A stretch of 64,000 bases of DNA from JBDTSW01 sp963799815 (GTDB lineage Bacteria; Actinomycetota; Thermoleophilia; Solirubrobacterales; 70-9). A program made the translations under genes and the position numbers. Shown piece after piece: positions 51,034 through 58,933 of the stretch. Every line of letters begins with the position of its first letter. The first letter of the stretch is position 1. The stretch is taken from positions 806,001-870,000 of the forward strand of contig CAWCYG010000004.1 of NCBI GenBank assembly GCA_963799815.1, written 5' to 3'. The notes beneath the pieces are model-generated. The model made no database searches, had not been told where the DNA came from, and saw only the letters and a list, made by a program, of their open reading frames with translations.

Positions 51034-51306
51034 TTGATCCTGTCTACCGCGAAGGTCGAGGATGTCGATCAGTTCCTCGAAACCTTCAGCACCAAGGGCG
51101 CTGAGAAGCGCAAGGAACACGGAAGCGGGGGCGCCCATGTCTTCCGCGACCCAAACGACGACACCCGAGTCTGGGTGGTCTTCGACTGGGATGAGGAGGG
51201 ATACGGGAAGCTGCTCTCGGACCCCGACATGCCGGCGATCTTCCAAGAGGCTGGACTCCAGGGACCGCCTGAGAAGGCGGACCTTGTGCAGGACGTAGAG
51301 GCCTAG
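51034..51306 (+). CDS. Small alpha/beta-barrel (ABM-like) protein
   Basis: A 90-residue protein from TTG 51034, chosen because GAAGGGAGG lies six bases upstream. The pattern VEDVDQFLETFSTKGAEKRK, GAHVFRDPNDDTRVWVVFDW and DEEGYGKLLSDPDMPAIFQE fits a ferredoxin-like dimeric alpha/beta barrel, as in antibiotic-biosynthesis monooxygenase relatives and actinobacterial cyclase-like proteins. Catalytic residues are not evident. An upstream in-frame extension to 50968 is basic and unlikely. Confidence 0.7.
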   Translation: MILSTAKVEDVDQFLETFSTKGAEKRKEHGSGGAHVFRDPNDDTRVWVVFDWDEEGYGKLLSDPDMPAIFQEAGLQGPPEKADLVQDVEA

Positions 51307-51354
51307 GCCCAAGCAACGGGCCGGCCCTGGGTTGCCCCTCAGGCCACCTGGGCG

Positions 51355-51360
51355 GATACT
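51355..51360 (+). promoter_or_regulatory. Candidate -10 hexamer, leaderless start
   Basis: GATACT, then GCGGGGGCG (nine bases) and ATG 51370. Same block as at 49635 and 55750. Confidence 0.45.
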
Positions 51361-51369
51361 GCGGGGGCG

Positions 51370-51774
51370 ATGTCGAAGGAGAACGTCGAACTGGGCCTGC
51401 GCGCTCTCGACGCGTTCAACCGGCGTGACGTCGATGCCTTCGTCGCTCTCCTTAGCACCGAGGTCGTGTGGGAGGAGAACCCCGTACTTCCCGGACTTCG
51501 AGACGTCTACCGCGGAAGAGCGGAGGTCCGCGAATGGATGCTGGCGGTCCTCGAAGTCTGGGAGGACTTCCATGCCGAAGCCTCGGAAATCACGGAACTG
51601 GGCGATGACCGGGTTTTCGCCGAGGCCGTTCTCAGGGCCCGCGGCAAAGGCAGCGGGGTGCCGGTAGAGCTCCGATTCTGGACGGTGTACTGGTTCGCGG
51701 AGAGCACGATCACGAGGCGTCAAGTCTTCTGGACCAGGGACCTCGCCCTCGAAGCCGCCGGCCTGCGGGGCTAG
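51370..51774 (+). CDS. SnoaL-like (NTF2-fold) protein
   Basis: A 134-residue protein that opens MSKENVELGLRALDAFNRRD, the common start of SnoaL-like proteins in this lineage. FVALLSTEVVWEENPVLPGL and YRGRAEVREWMLAVLEVWED continue the NTF2 cone. Such proteins are isomerases, hydrolases or ligand binders; the active site here is not clear. A paralogue lies at 55765-56163, and another broken one at 62490. Confidence 0.85.
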   Translation: MSKENVELGLRALDAFNRRDVDAFVALLSTEVVWEENPVLPGLRDVYRGRAEVREWMLAVLEVWEDFHAEASEITELGDDRVFAEAVLRARGKGSGVPVELRFWTVYWFAESTITRRQVFWTRDLALEAAGLRG

Positions 51775-51897
51775 GGCGCTCACCCACCGCCTCGGGCTCC
51801 TCGCGCTCCAACCTGCCCCCTGCACGACGCTCCTCCTTCTCGCGCTAAGCGACAGCGGTACGACGGTTTCGTTCAAGCCAGCGAGACGGCGCGGTCA

Positions 51898-51903
51898 TAG
51901 ACT
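51898..51903 (+). promoter_or_regulatory. Candidate -10 hexamer, leaderless start
   Basis: TAGACT, then GCGGGC (six bases) and ATG 51910. It resembles the GATACTGCGGG block upstream of nearby genes. Confidence 0.45.
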
Positions 51904-51909
51904 GCGGGC

Positions 51910-52329
51910 ATGGACATCAGCTTTGTGGCCAGCATCGCTGTGATCACGTCGGATCCGGAGAAGAGCCGCGAGCTCTTCGTGGATGCCCTGGGCCTCCCGC
52001 TCGTCGAGGCGGCTCCCGGCAGCGAGTACTTCCACAGCGAGCAGATCGACGGGATCAAGCACTTCGGAGTGTGGCCGCTGTCGGAAGCCGCCCAGGCGTG
52101 CTTCGGAACACCGGGCTGGCCCGCGGATCGCGTCGTCCCCCAGATGAGCCTCGAGTTCGAGGTGAGCGACGCGGACGCCGTTCAGTCAGCCGCCGAGGAG
52201 TTACAGCAGCTTGGATTTAGCCTGCTGCACGACCGGCGCACGGAGCCGTGGGGCCAGACGGTCGCTCGGCTTCAATCGGACGAAGGCTCGATCATTGGGA
52301 TCTCGTTCGCGCCCGGGTTGCACGACTGA
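51910..52329 (+). CDS. VOC-superfamily protein
   Basis: A 139-residue vicinal-oxygen-chelate protein. Two beta-alpha-beta-beta-beta units are evident: ISFVASIAVITSDPEKSREL with FVDALGLPLVEAAPGSEYFH, and LEFEVSDADAVQSAAEELQQ with GSIIGISFAPGLHD. The usual metal ligands are only partly kept, so it may bind a ligand rather than catalyse. Stand-alone gene. Confidence 0.85.
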   Translation: MDISFVASIAVITSDPEKSRELFVDALGLPLVEAAPGSEYFHSEQIDGIKHFGVWPLSEAAQACFGTPGWPADRVVPQMSLEFEVSDADAVQSAAEELQQLGFSLLHDRRTEPWGQTVARLQSDEGSIIGISFAPGLHD

Positions 52330-52354
52330 GGACAGCACTCGGCGAGCTTCTGCT

Positions 52355-52393
52355 CCCGCGTGAAAGCAGAAGTAGCGCTTTGGACGAGAGGCG
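52355..52393. repeat. 39-bp direct repeat, left copy
   Basis: Matches 54736-54774 in the same orientation at 33 of 39 positions; the common core is CGCTTTGGACGAGA. The two copies bracket the broken Ca-binding-repeat and RNase H-like genes. The left copy also contains a hairpin (CTTCTGCT/AGCAGAAG). Confidence 0.65.
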
Positions 52394-52746
52394 TTGGGAT
52401 CGGAGGCGTCGTGAACCGCTAACGCCTCGCCCGGAGGGGCGGGCTTAGGCCGTCGCAGCGACCTCGCCCACATCGATGCTTTCGATGGACACTCCCTTGC
52501 CCGGCTCCTGGTGAATCTGTGAGCCACGGTGATCCGATCCCCCCGCTGCGGGTTCAGATCGGGGCGAGCTCGTGATCGCCGTGGGCATCCGGGGTCGGCT
52601 GCCGGAGTCCAGTCGTCCCGCGTTAACGGCAGTGGTCTCGGGACATGCGCGCTGAAGGTACGCCGCCCCCGCGGGCGGTAGCTCTAGTCGCTTTGCATGG
52701 AAAGCGCATATCTCTCGGTGGCACGATATGGGCGATAGTCGTAGTG

Positions 52747-54262
52747 CTAAGCCAGATTCACGAGGGGTGCGCGACGGGACTTGAGACCCGCGACGACATG
52801 GACGACGACTGTGGCGCTGCGCTGCGCTCGAGTCGGAGCGGGGCTTGTTCTGGCGGTCTGACTTGGTTCGAGTTGGTCTGAGAGGAACGCAGAATGATGC
52901 TCGAAGAGATGCACGCTCTCGAAGACGAGCTCGACCAGTCGGCCTCGTGCTCGGATGGTGGCGTAGTCGGGTAGCCCCGCCTGTGGTATCCCGACCTCGG
53001 TTTCGGAGTCCGTCGCGGTGTCGGCGTTGCCGGCACCGCCCTCGCAGAAGTCGCGCGCCGGACCACGATCGAGGTCGTCGTTGCCGCGACCGCCCTCGCA
53101 GATGTCGCGCGCAGGACCACCATCGAGGTCGTCGTTGCCTTCCTCCCCTCGCAGCGCGTCGTCGCCCCCGTCGGCCGCCAGACCGAGGGCGCTGAAGTTG
53201 TCGCCGATGAGGAAGTCCGGGCCGATGCCACCCTTGATCTCGTCGGGTCCGTCGCCCGCAACGTCCCCAGAGGGCGAGAAGTTGTACGCCGAAGACGACG
53301 TCCCGGCCCTTCCCGGCCGAGAGGATGTCACCCGCTGCATCGTCGGCGGTGCCGCCCGACGAGCCGTCCCCGATCATGGTGTCGTCGCCGCGGCGGCCGC
53401 TGAGAGTGTCTCTGCCGGCACCGATGGTCGCCCCGGTCCCCGAGTCGCCGTCCCCGATCATGAGGTCGGGCGAGTCGCCGCCATCGAGCGTGTCCGCGGC
53501 CTCCGCGTCGGCCTCACCCTAAAGGGCAACGTTGTCGCCGATCATGCTGTCGCCGCGTCTCCGTCTAGAAGCGTGTCCTCGCCGCCGCCGCCGGCGTCTC
53601 CGCTGGACGAGAAGTTAGCGCCAACCATGCGCGCCCCACGTAACCCGTTCTCCTGCTCCCTGGTGGAGTCGAGGTTGTTCTCTCCGCCCCCGCTCAGCTG
53701 ACCGGATAAGGAGCTGTTGTCGCCGATGAGAATATCGTCGGACTGGCGGAACTCGCCGCCGCGGAGCACGTCGTCGCCGCCGCCATCGAGGTCGCCGTCG
53801 TTCGAGCTGTTGTCGCCGACGAGGCTGTCGTCGCCCTGGCCGCCGCGGAGCACGTCGTCGTTGCCCCCGTTGACGCTCGACGGAGATCACCTGCCGATCC
53901 CCGATGAGCTCGTCGTCGCCCCGCCCGCCGTCAATGTCGTCCTCGCCCTCGCCGCCGGCGATCCGGTCGACGCCAGCCTCGCCCGAGATCGTGTCGCGCC
54001 CGTCGCGACCGCAGATCAGATCGTACGTCGCCCAGCCCGTCGACGACATCGGCCCGCCTCCGGCGACGATCACGTCCGGGGCCGACGTCGCCTCGATCTC
54101 GTCGTCGCCGTCTCCCTCGACGATCGTCGCGTCCTCCCACGAAGCACTGCGGAAGCGGTCAGCCAGGAGAGCGTGATGTTGCGACGATCCAGGGTCAGCA
54201 ACGGGATCGTCATCGAGAACGAGCCGAAGCTGATGCGCTTCCGTGCCATACGCGGAGCCCAC
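52747..54262 (-). pseudogene. Ca-binding (hemolysin/RTX-type) repeat protein, several frameshifts
   Basis: Nonapeptide-like repeats rich in Gly and Asp appear in successive frames on the minus strand. Frame 1 (to about 53876) has EGDGDDEIEATSAPDVIVAG and IAGGEGEDDIDGGRGDDELI. Frame 2 (53853-53542) has MLRGGQGDDSLVGDNSSNDG. Frame 3 (about 53545-53300, with an internal TAG) has DTLSGRRGDDTMIGDGSSGG. Frame 4 (to about 52970) has ALRGEEGNDDLDGGPARDIC. At least three indels and one stop interrupt what was one secreted Ca-binding repeat protein; no signal peptide could be assigned. It is badly decayed or badly assembled. Confidence 0.75.
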
Positions 54263-54339
54263 GAAGCACCGGGGCCTGGTGATACGTCAAGGGGCTGCGG
54301 GAACGATCTCCTCCTTTAGGTGGACGTCTCGTCCCGCGC

Positions 54340-54582
54340 ATCGCGATCCCATCGAGGTGGCCGAAACCACCGGCGAGTCCATCCGCACGTGAGCCGACGT
54401 CGCACCCGCGTCGGCCGCGGCCCGAGCGGGTTAGCCGAAGCGCCATGTACTCGGCAACGTTGTTCGTCGCGGCGCCGAGCGCTTCCGAGCCGAGCAAGTG
54501 CACGCCGCCCACGACGACGTACCCGGCCCCGGCGGGACCGCCTTCGCATGGCAGCGCCTTCGCACCAGATGTAGACCCTCAT
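54340..54582 (-). pseudogene. RNase HI-like remnant
   Basis: Three frames on the minus strand add up to an RNase H-fold N-terminal half: MRVYIWCEGAA at 54582, then GGPAGAGYVVVGGVHLLGSE and ALGAATNNVAEYMALRL, then ARAAADAGATSAHVRMDSPV. The order and spacing match RNase HI-family proteins (first strand, the N-x-A-E-Y/E helix, then the D-S strand). Two frameshifts and loss of the C-terminal part leave it non-functional. Confidence 0.55.
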
Positions 54583-55328
54583 CTCTGCCTCGACTCTATC
54601 GTCACCCGATCGGGGCGGAAATTACCGGCAGGGCCAGGGGACATTCGCGGACGCTGGTCCACGCCGCCGTTCGGGCCCTACTCTCCAAAATCGTCCGGAG
54701 CGGACATCTCTTGCGCGCTTGAAGAGACGCTCGCTTCCGCCTGAAAGCAGCAGTTCCGCTTTGGACGAGAAGCGACTATTCCAAGAAAGGGACGCACCAG
54801 GTCTGACCTGGGAGTACGCAATACCGATGCAGCGATCCCCGAGCCCCGCGGGGGCGGCCGGGGCCGCGGCACTCCGAGCGCGAGTCGCTAAATCGTCTCG
54901 GTTTGCTTGTACGTCGTGCGGGGTACTCTGGGTCCGATGGTGGTGAAAGCCCATCGCCGGTCGAGGGGGACGGTTCTCCTCTTAGCGATCTCGTCCCCCT
55001 TAGACCGCAGCCGTCCCTTCTCGCTGCCTTCTTAGGACAAGATCGAGGAGGATCGAGACCGGCTACTGGTCGAGTTCGCGCTAGTCGGTCGGCCCACGGA
55101 CATGCTTCCCGGTGGCCAGCCGGGCCCGTTCGAGGCCCGGCCGACGCTGCCGCCCCGGATGCTGGCTGACCTGGCGGAGCCCGAGCCCGTGGCCAACAGC
55201 GACACCATCGATTGGCCAGTCGTTGGCCAGTCCGCCCCTCCGTCCAGCGGTTCCGGGCGGTCCCGGGCGGTCCCACCTTCAGCGCTCCCCCAGGCGTCAA
55301 CCGCGCCTGAAAGGCGTTCTCATGCGTA
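54583..55328. other. Gene-poor stretch
   Basis: No convincing gene was found in these 746 bases on either strand. It holds the right copy of the 39-bp repeat (54736-54774) and a perfect 9-bp inverted repeat AGGGGGACG/CGTCCCCCT (54964-54972 with 54992-55000, 19-base loop). Long open frames here are by-products of base composition, one of them starting inside tRNA-Cys. Confidence 0.5.
54736..54774. repeat. 39-bp direct repeat, right copy
   Basis: Partner of 52355-52393, with six mismatches. It lies between the RNase H-like remnant and tRNA-Cys. Confidence 0.65.
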
Positions 55329-55399
55329 AGGCGCCTGCCGGAATCGAACCGGCGTAAACGGCTTTGCAGGCCGCTGCGTAACCACTCCGCCAAGGCGCC
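55329..55399 (-). tRNA. tRNA-Cys (GCA)
   Basis: A 71-base cloverleaf on the minus strand. Acceptor stem GGCGCC/GGCGCC with discriminator U, D-arm GGCGGAGUGGUUACGC, anticodon loop CUGCAAA with anticodon GCA, T-arm GCCGG-UUCGAUU-CCGGC. U73 is the known identity base of tRNA-Cys. No CCA is encoded. Confidence 0.97.
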
Positions 55400-55422
55400 A
55401 AGTGTGTCTGTTTACCGCTTAT

Positions 55423-55638
55423 CTAAGCCGATTCTGAGGTGTGCTCGGTGAGGCGCTCCCTGCCCTCGCCAGCCACTTTCGGGGTTCCAGTGCCCGTTAG
55501 TGCCCGTTCCGGGGTCGTCAGGAGCGCAGCCCAGCCCAGCGCGCTCTCGTACTCGGCCAGATACGCGCCGGAGAGCTTAGTCCTCCGTTTGGCCGCCTTC
55601 CTGTAGACCGTGAGGGTGAATCGCGGGTTTGGGTGCGA
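55423..55638 (-). pseudogene. Tyrosine-recombinase (integrase) C-terminal remnant
   Basis: The frame ending at 55423 encodes SHPNPRFTLTVYRKAAKRRT and LSGAYLAEYESALGWAALL, which matches the end of actinobacterial phage/ICE integrases (GHSNPRFTLxVY with the catalytic Tyr). The upstream catalytic region is absent. It sits 24 bases from the 5' end of tRNA-Cys, a common type of integration site, so an integrated element probably once lay here. Confidence 0.6.
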
Positions 55639-55749
55639 CGGGCGCGCAACGTCCCGCCGGTCAATCAGAGGGGCGCGGGCCACAGAGCCTGAGCCCGCCC
55701 CTGCGAACGCATGAAGCGGCCGAACACAAGTGAGTGAGCTGGGAGCCGC

Positions 55750-55755
55750 GATACT
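55750..55755 (+). promoter_or_regulatory. Candidate -10 hexamer, leaderless start
   Basis: GATACT, then GCGCCTGCG (nine bases) and ATG 55765; same block as at 49635 and 51355. Confidence 0.45.
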
Positions 55756-55764
55756 GCGCCTGCG

Positions 55765-56163
55765 ATGTCGCAGGAGAACGTCGAGCTTGCCACGGCCTTT
55801 TTCGACGCCTACAACGCCCACGACAGCGAGGCGGTGGATCGGCTCCTCGACCCCGATGCGGAGATCACGACGCTTTCGGGGAGAGCCGGGCTGCCAACGC
55901 GGTGGAGTAGGGGAGCAACGAGGCAGTACTTCGAGCAGCTCGACGAGACGTTGGCGGATCTTCGCGTCGAGATCGAGGCCTACCGCGAACTGGGTGAGCG
56001 CGTGGTGGCGCTCGGGGTCATACGAGGTGCCGGTAAGGCGAGCCACGTCGAGGTTGCCAACGATTTCGCGGTCGTGTTCGTCGTCAGGAACTCGCGGTTC
56101 GTCCGCATCGACACCTACGACAACCGGAAGGCGGCCCTCGAAGCCGCCGGGCTGTCGGAGTAG
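55765..56163 (+). CDS. SnoaL-like (NTF2-fold) protein
   Basis: A 132-residue NTF2-fold protein opening MSQENVELATAFFDAYNAHD. DRLLDPDAEITTLSGRAGLP and HVEVANDFAVVFVVRNSRFV continue the fold, and the C-terminus RKAALEAAGLSE is typical of this lineage. A paralogue of 51370-51774, including its promoter block. Ligand or reaction unknown. Confidence 0.85.
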   Translation: MSQENVELATAFFDAYNAHDSEAVDRLLDPDAEITTLSGRAGLPTRWSRGATRQYFEQLDETLADLRVEIEAYRELGERVVALGVIRGAGKASHVEVANDFAVVFVVRNSRFVRIDTYDNRKAALEAAGLSE

Positions 56164-56238
56164 CGTAAAGCGGAAGGGGTGAGTCTCCTCCTTGAGTCTC
56201 CACGGCGCCCCCCGCCGTCCGCCTGCCGACATGGTGGC

Positions 56239-57078
56239 ATGCCCGTCAACCACATATGGTCGTGGAGCGTGGGGACGGTCGAGCTGAAGCGGGCGCGCCA
56301 GATCGCCTACCGCGAGGCGACCCCGCCGGGTGACCCGGCCGGTGCCTCCGTCCTCTGTGTCCACGGCTTCCCGGAGAGCTCGCGGATGTGGGAACCGTTG
56401 ATGCGCGCGCTCAGCGCCGACCGGCGGTGCGTGGCGCCTGACCTCTACTGCCTCGGGGACTCGGCGGATCCGGGTCCCGCGACCTTCGAGCGAAATCTGA
56501 GGGCCCTTGGCGAGCTGCACACCGAGCTCGCCCTCGGGCAGGTGGCGCTGGTCGTGCACGACTGGGGCGGCTTCGTTGGCTTGGCCTGGGCGTGCGAGCA
56601 CCCGGATCTCATCGATGCACTCGTGATCAGCAATACCGGATTCTTCAGCGACGGGCGCTGGCACGGAATGGCGGAGGCGATGCGCAGCCCCCGGGGCGAG
56701 GAACTCGTCGCGGCGCTCGACCGCGATGGCTTCGCGGCGCTTCTGCGCGCCGACGGAGCCGCCTTCAGCGATGACGACATCGCCGCCTACTGGGCCCCCT
56801 TCGAGACAGGTCGTGGCCGCAAGGCGATTCTCGAGTTCTATCGCTCGATGGACTTCTCCAAGCTCGAACCCTACGACGGCAAGCTCGCCGAGCTCGGCGT
56901 CCCCACCCTGCTGTTGTGGGGCGCCCTTGACCAGTTCGCTCCGCTCAGCGGCGCGAAGCGGTTCGAGCGCGAGATCCCCGGCGCAGAGCTCGTCGCCCTT
57001 GCGGGCGTTGGTCACTTCGCCTTCGACCAGGAGCCCGTCAGCTGTGTACGCGAGGTTTCAGCTTTCCTCGGGCGCTGA
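56239..57078 (+). CDS. Alpha/beta hydrolase, haloalkane-dehalogenase-like
   Basis: A 279-residue alpha/beta-hydrolase from ATG 56239 (MPVNHIWSW). The oxyanion loop is VLCVHGFPESSRMWEPLM; the nucleophile is Asp in LVVHDWGGFVGLAWACEHPD, not Ser, as in haloalkane dehalogenases and epoxide hydrolases. The acid is in LLWGALDQFAPLSG and the His in GVGHFAFDQEP. The Trp next to the nucleophile supports the dehalogenase/epoxide hydrolase group. The frame is open to 56179, but homology begins later. Confidence 0.9.
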   Translation: MPVNHIWSWSVGTVELKRARQIAYREATPPGDPAGASVLCVHGFPESSRMWEPLMRALSADRRCVAPDLYCLGDSADPGPATFERNLRALGELHTELALGQVALVVHDWGGFVGLAWACEHPDLIDALVISNTGFFSDGRWHGMAEAMRSPRGEELVAALDRDGFAALLRADGAAFSDDDIAAYWAPFETGRGRKAILEFYRSMDFSKLEPYDGKLAELGVPTLLLWGALDQFAPLSGAKRFEREIPGAELVALAGVGHFAFDQEPVSCVREVSAFLGR

Positions 57079-57119
57079 GGACCGCCTCTGAAACTCGTTG
57101 GAGTCTATATACTCTTCCC

Positions 57120-57142
57120 CCCGGCGGGCTCATCCCGCCGGG
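57120..57142. terminator. Hairpin terminator between convergent genes
   Basis: CCCGGCGGG-ctcat-CCCGCCGGG, a perfect 9-bp stem, lies between the converging hydrolase and DUF4389 genes. The following CGTTTGCGTTTC is moderately T-rich on the plus strand. Confidence 0.6.
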
Positions 57143-57163
57143 CGTTTGCGTTTCTTGGGCGCC

Positions 57164-57790
57164 TCAGGCGCTGAGTCGGAACGGTGGGTAACGGTCCGTG
57201 ACGAGCGCGAACGCGTACGCGACCACTCGGTTGTGCCACCGCAGGACGCCCTCCACGTAGTCGAACAGCCCGCGCGGGTAGCGACCGGTGAAGAGGATCG
57301 CAAACCACGCGAAGATCGCAGCGAAAAAGACGCCGATGTGAAGGAAGAAGAGGACGATGTAGTGCGGGATCGCCAAGAACCACTTGACCAGGGGCAGGCC
57401 CCGGGACAGCTCCGTCGCCTGCGGGTACAGGTAGCGAAGATGAACCGACTGCTCCTCGTCCGTGGACGGATAGCGGTCGTCCATCAGGAGCGTGTAGGCG
57501 GCGATCCGATTGGCGAACTGCTGCAGGTTCAGGTTCCAGTCGAACCACCAGCGGGGGTACTTGTGCCTGAAGAGCAAGAGCAGCAACACCGGGAGGAAGA
57601 GCAGGCCGACGCCGCTCACCGCGACCGTGATCGTGGTTCCCTGAGCCGACTCCCACGTATCGGAGTAGCCGGTGATCGCAGCAAGCACGATCGCGATCGG
57701 AATCACGGTGAACAAGCGAAAGAAGCTCGTCAGCCGATTGAGCGTGCGATCGGGGTAGTCGACACTGAAGTCGACGGGATATGTGTCCAT
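57164..57790 (-). CDS. DUF4389 membrane protein
   Basis: A 208-residue protein with four or so transmembrane helices. YPVDFSVDYPDRTLNRLTSF, LPLVKWFLAIPHYIVLFFLH and LFTGRYPRGLFDYVEGVLRW are the DUF4389 hallmarks. Function is unknown; the family is common in actinobacteria. It stands between a terminator and the divergent/convergent metallohydrolase. Confidence 0.88.
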   Translation of the reverse strand: MDTYPVDFSVDYPDRTLNRLTSFFRLFTVIPIAIVLAAITGYSDTWESAQGTTITVAVSGVGLLFLPVLLLLLFRHKYPRWWFDWNLNLQQFANRIAAYTLLMDDRYPSTDEEQSVHLRYLYPQATELSRGLPLVKWFLAIPHYIVLFFLHIGVFFAAIFAWFAILFTGRYPRGLFDYVEGVLRWHNRVVAYAFALVTDRYPPFRLSA

Positions 57791-57872
57791 TGGAGCCCTC
57801 CGGGTCGCTTGCGGGGCACTCTAGGCGCCACCGGGGATGGCAAAGGTGAAGGCCGGCTCTGGACCGCCGCGC

Positions 57873-58865
57873 CTACGCGTCGGCCGCGGCGAACTCAAAC
57901 CGGGTGCCGACGCTGTTTTGGATGAACGCATCGGGGAAGCTCGCGGCGATCGCCTGGCCGGCGCGCCAGCCGGTGCAGTGGGTTGGGACGAGATAGTCGG
58001 GAGAGAACTCGGCAAGGGCCTCGCAGGTGGGTCCGATGATCGGTTCGAAGGCCCGGCCGCTCAGGTGAAAGCCGCCGACGACGGCGTGGAAGCGGTCCTC
58101 GCCGGTGACCTTCCGCACGTACCGCAGGATGTTGACGATGCCGGAATGGCCGCAGCCGGTCAGGACGACGAGCCCCTGGCCGCGCACGTTCGCGATCAGG
58201 GCCTGGTCGTCGAGTATCAGCGGGTCGGGTCGCCAGGCGCCCTCCCGGTGAGCCTCATGGCCGGGAAAGCCACGCTCGAACTCCGTCGTGCGGTCAACCT
58301 CGCCGGTCACCAGCAGTGACCCATCGAGCAGGAACGACGGCTCTCGGTCCTCGATGATCTCGAAACCGGCTCCCTCGAGGGCGCTCTTGCTCGTGGTCGG
58401 CAGCTCAACGGGATCGCGACCTGGGAGCGCGAGACGGCGACGGCTCCAGAACTCAGGATGGATCAGCACGGGGACGCTGACGCGACCCAGCTCGGCAACC
58501 AGCCCGTCCATCCCGGTCGTGTGGTCCCAATGGCCGTGGCTGAGGACGACGATGTCGATCTCGCGAGGAGAGAGCTCCAGCCGGCGCATGTTCTCGACCA
58601 TTCCGTCGGGCGAGCGGCCGGCGTCGAACAGAACCCGGGTCTCCCGGCCCCCCTTTTCGACCGTCACGAGCGCGGAGAACCCGTGCTCCCCTCGCAGGGC
58701 ATCATCGGTCTGACCCCCTTCGATGAACCGCGCGGGAGTCCGCGGCGCCTTCACCATCGATGGCCGCTTCGCCGGACCCTGATCGGTGAGCAACGAGTCG
58801 GTGACGTTATCGACGAGGATCGTCACCGTGAACGAGTCGAGCGGCTCAAGCGGGATCGGTTCCAT
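57873..58865 (-). CDS. MBL-fold metallohydrolase
   Basis: A 330-residue metallo-beta-lactamase-fold protein. The metal site is VLSHGHWDHTTGMDGL, with further ligands in LTGCGHSGIVNILRYV, VVGGFHLSG and LVPTHCTGW. The pattern belongs to the branch that includes the archaeal aminobenzene-phosphate synthase-like proteins (MJ0301-type). GGAGGA precedes ATG 58865. The substrate is unknown. Confidence 0.9.
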   Translation of the reverse strand: MEPIPLEPLDSFTVTILVDNVTDSLLTDQGPAKRPSMVKAPRTPARFIEGGQTDDALRGEHGFSALVTVEKGGRETRVLFDAGRSPDGMVENMRRLELSPREIDIVVLSHGHWDHTTGMDGLVAELGRVSVPVLIHPEFWSRRRLALPGRDPVELPTTSKSALEGAGFEIIEDREPSFLLDGSLLVTGEVDRTTEFERGFPGHEAHREGAWRPDPLILDDQALIANVRGQGLVVLTGCGHSGIVNILRYVRKVTGEDRFHAVVGGFHLSGRAFEPIIGPTCEALAEFSPDYLVPTHCTGWRAGQAIAASFPDAFIQNSVGTRFEFAAADA

Positions 58866-58933
58866 CCGTCCTCCGCGCCGGGGGTCGGCTTTGACTGTCT
58901 ATCAACCTACTGCGGTTTCGGCCTGCGGGGCGC

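Noticed and set aside
54776..55393. 205-codon open frame on the minus strand that begins inside tRNA-Cys
   Set aside because: Its first codons are tRNA sequence and the product is Arg/Pro/Gly-rich without domain features, a usual artefact of GC-rich DNA.
55423..57015. 530-codon minus-strand frame covering the hydrolase and SnoaL genes
   Set aside because: Only its last ~70 codons resemble a real protein (the integrase remnant); the rest is a shadow of the plus-strand genes.
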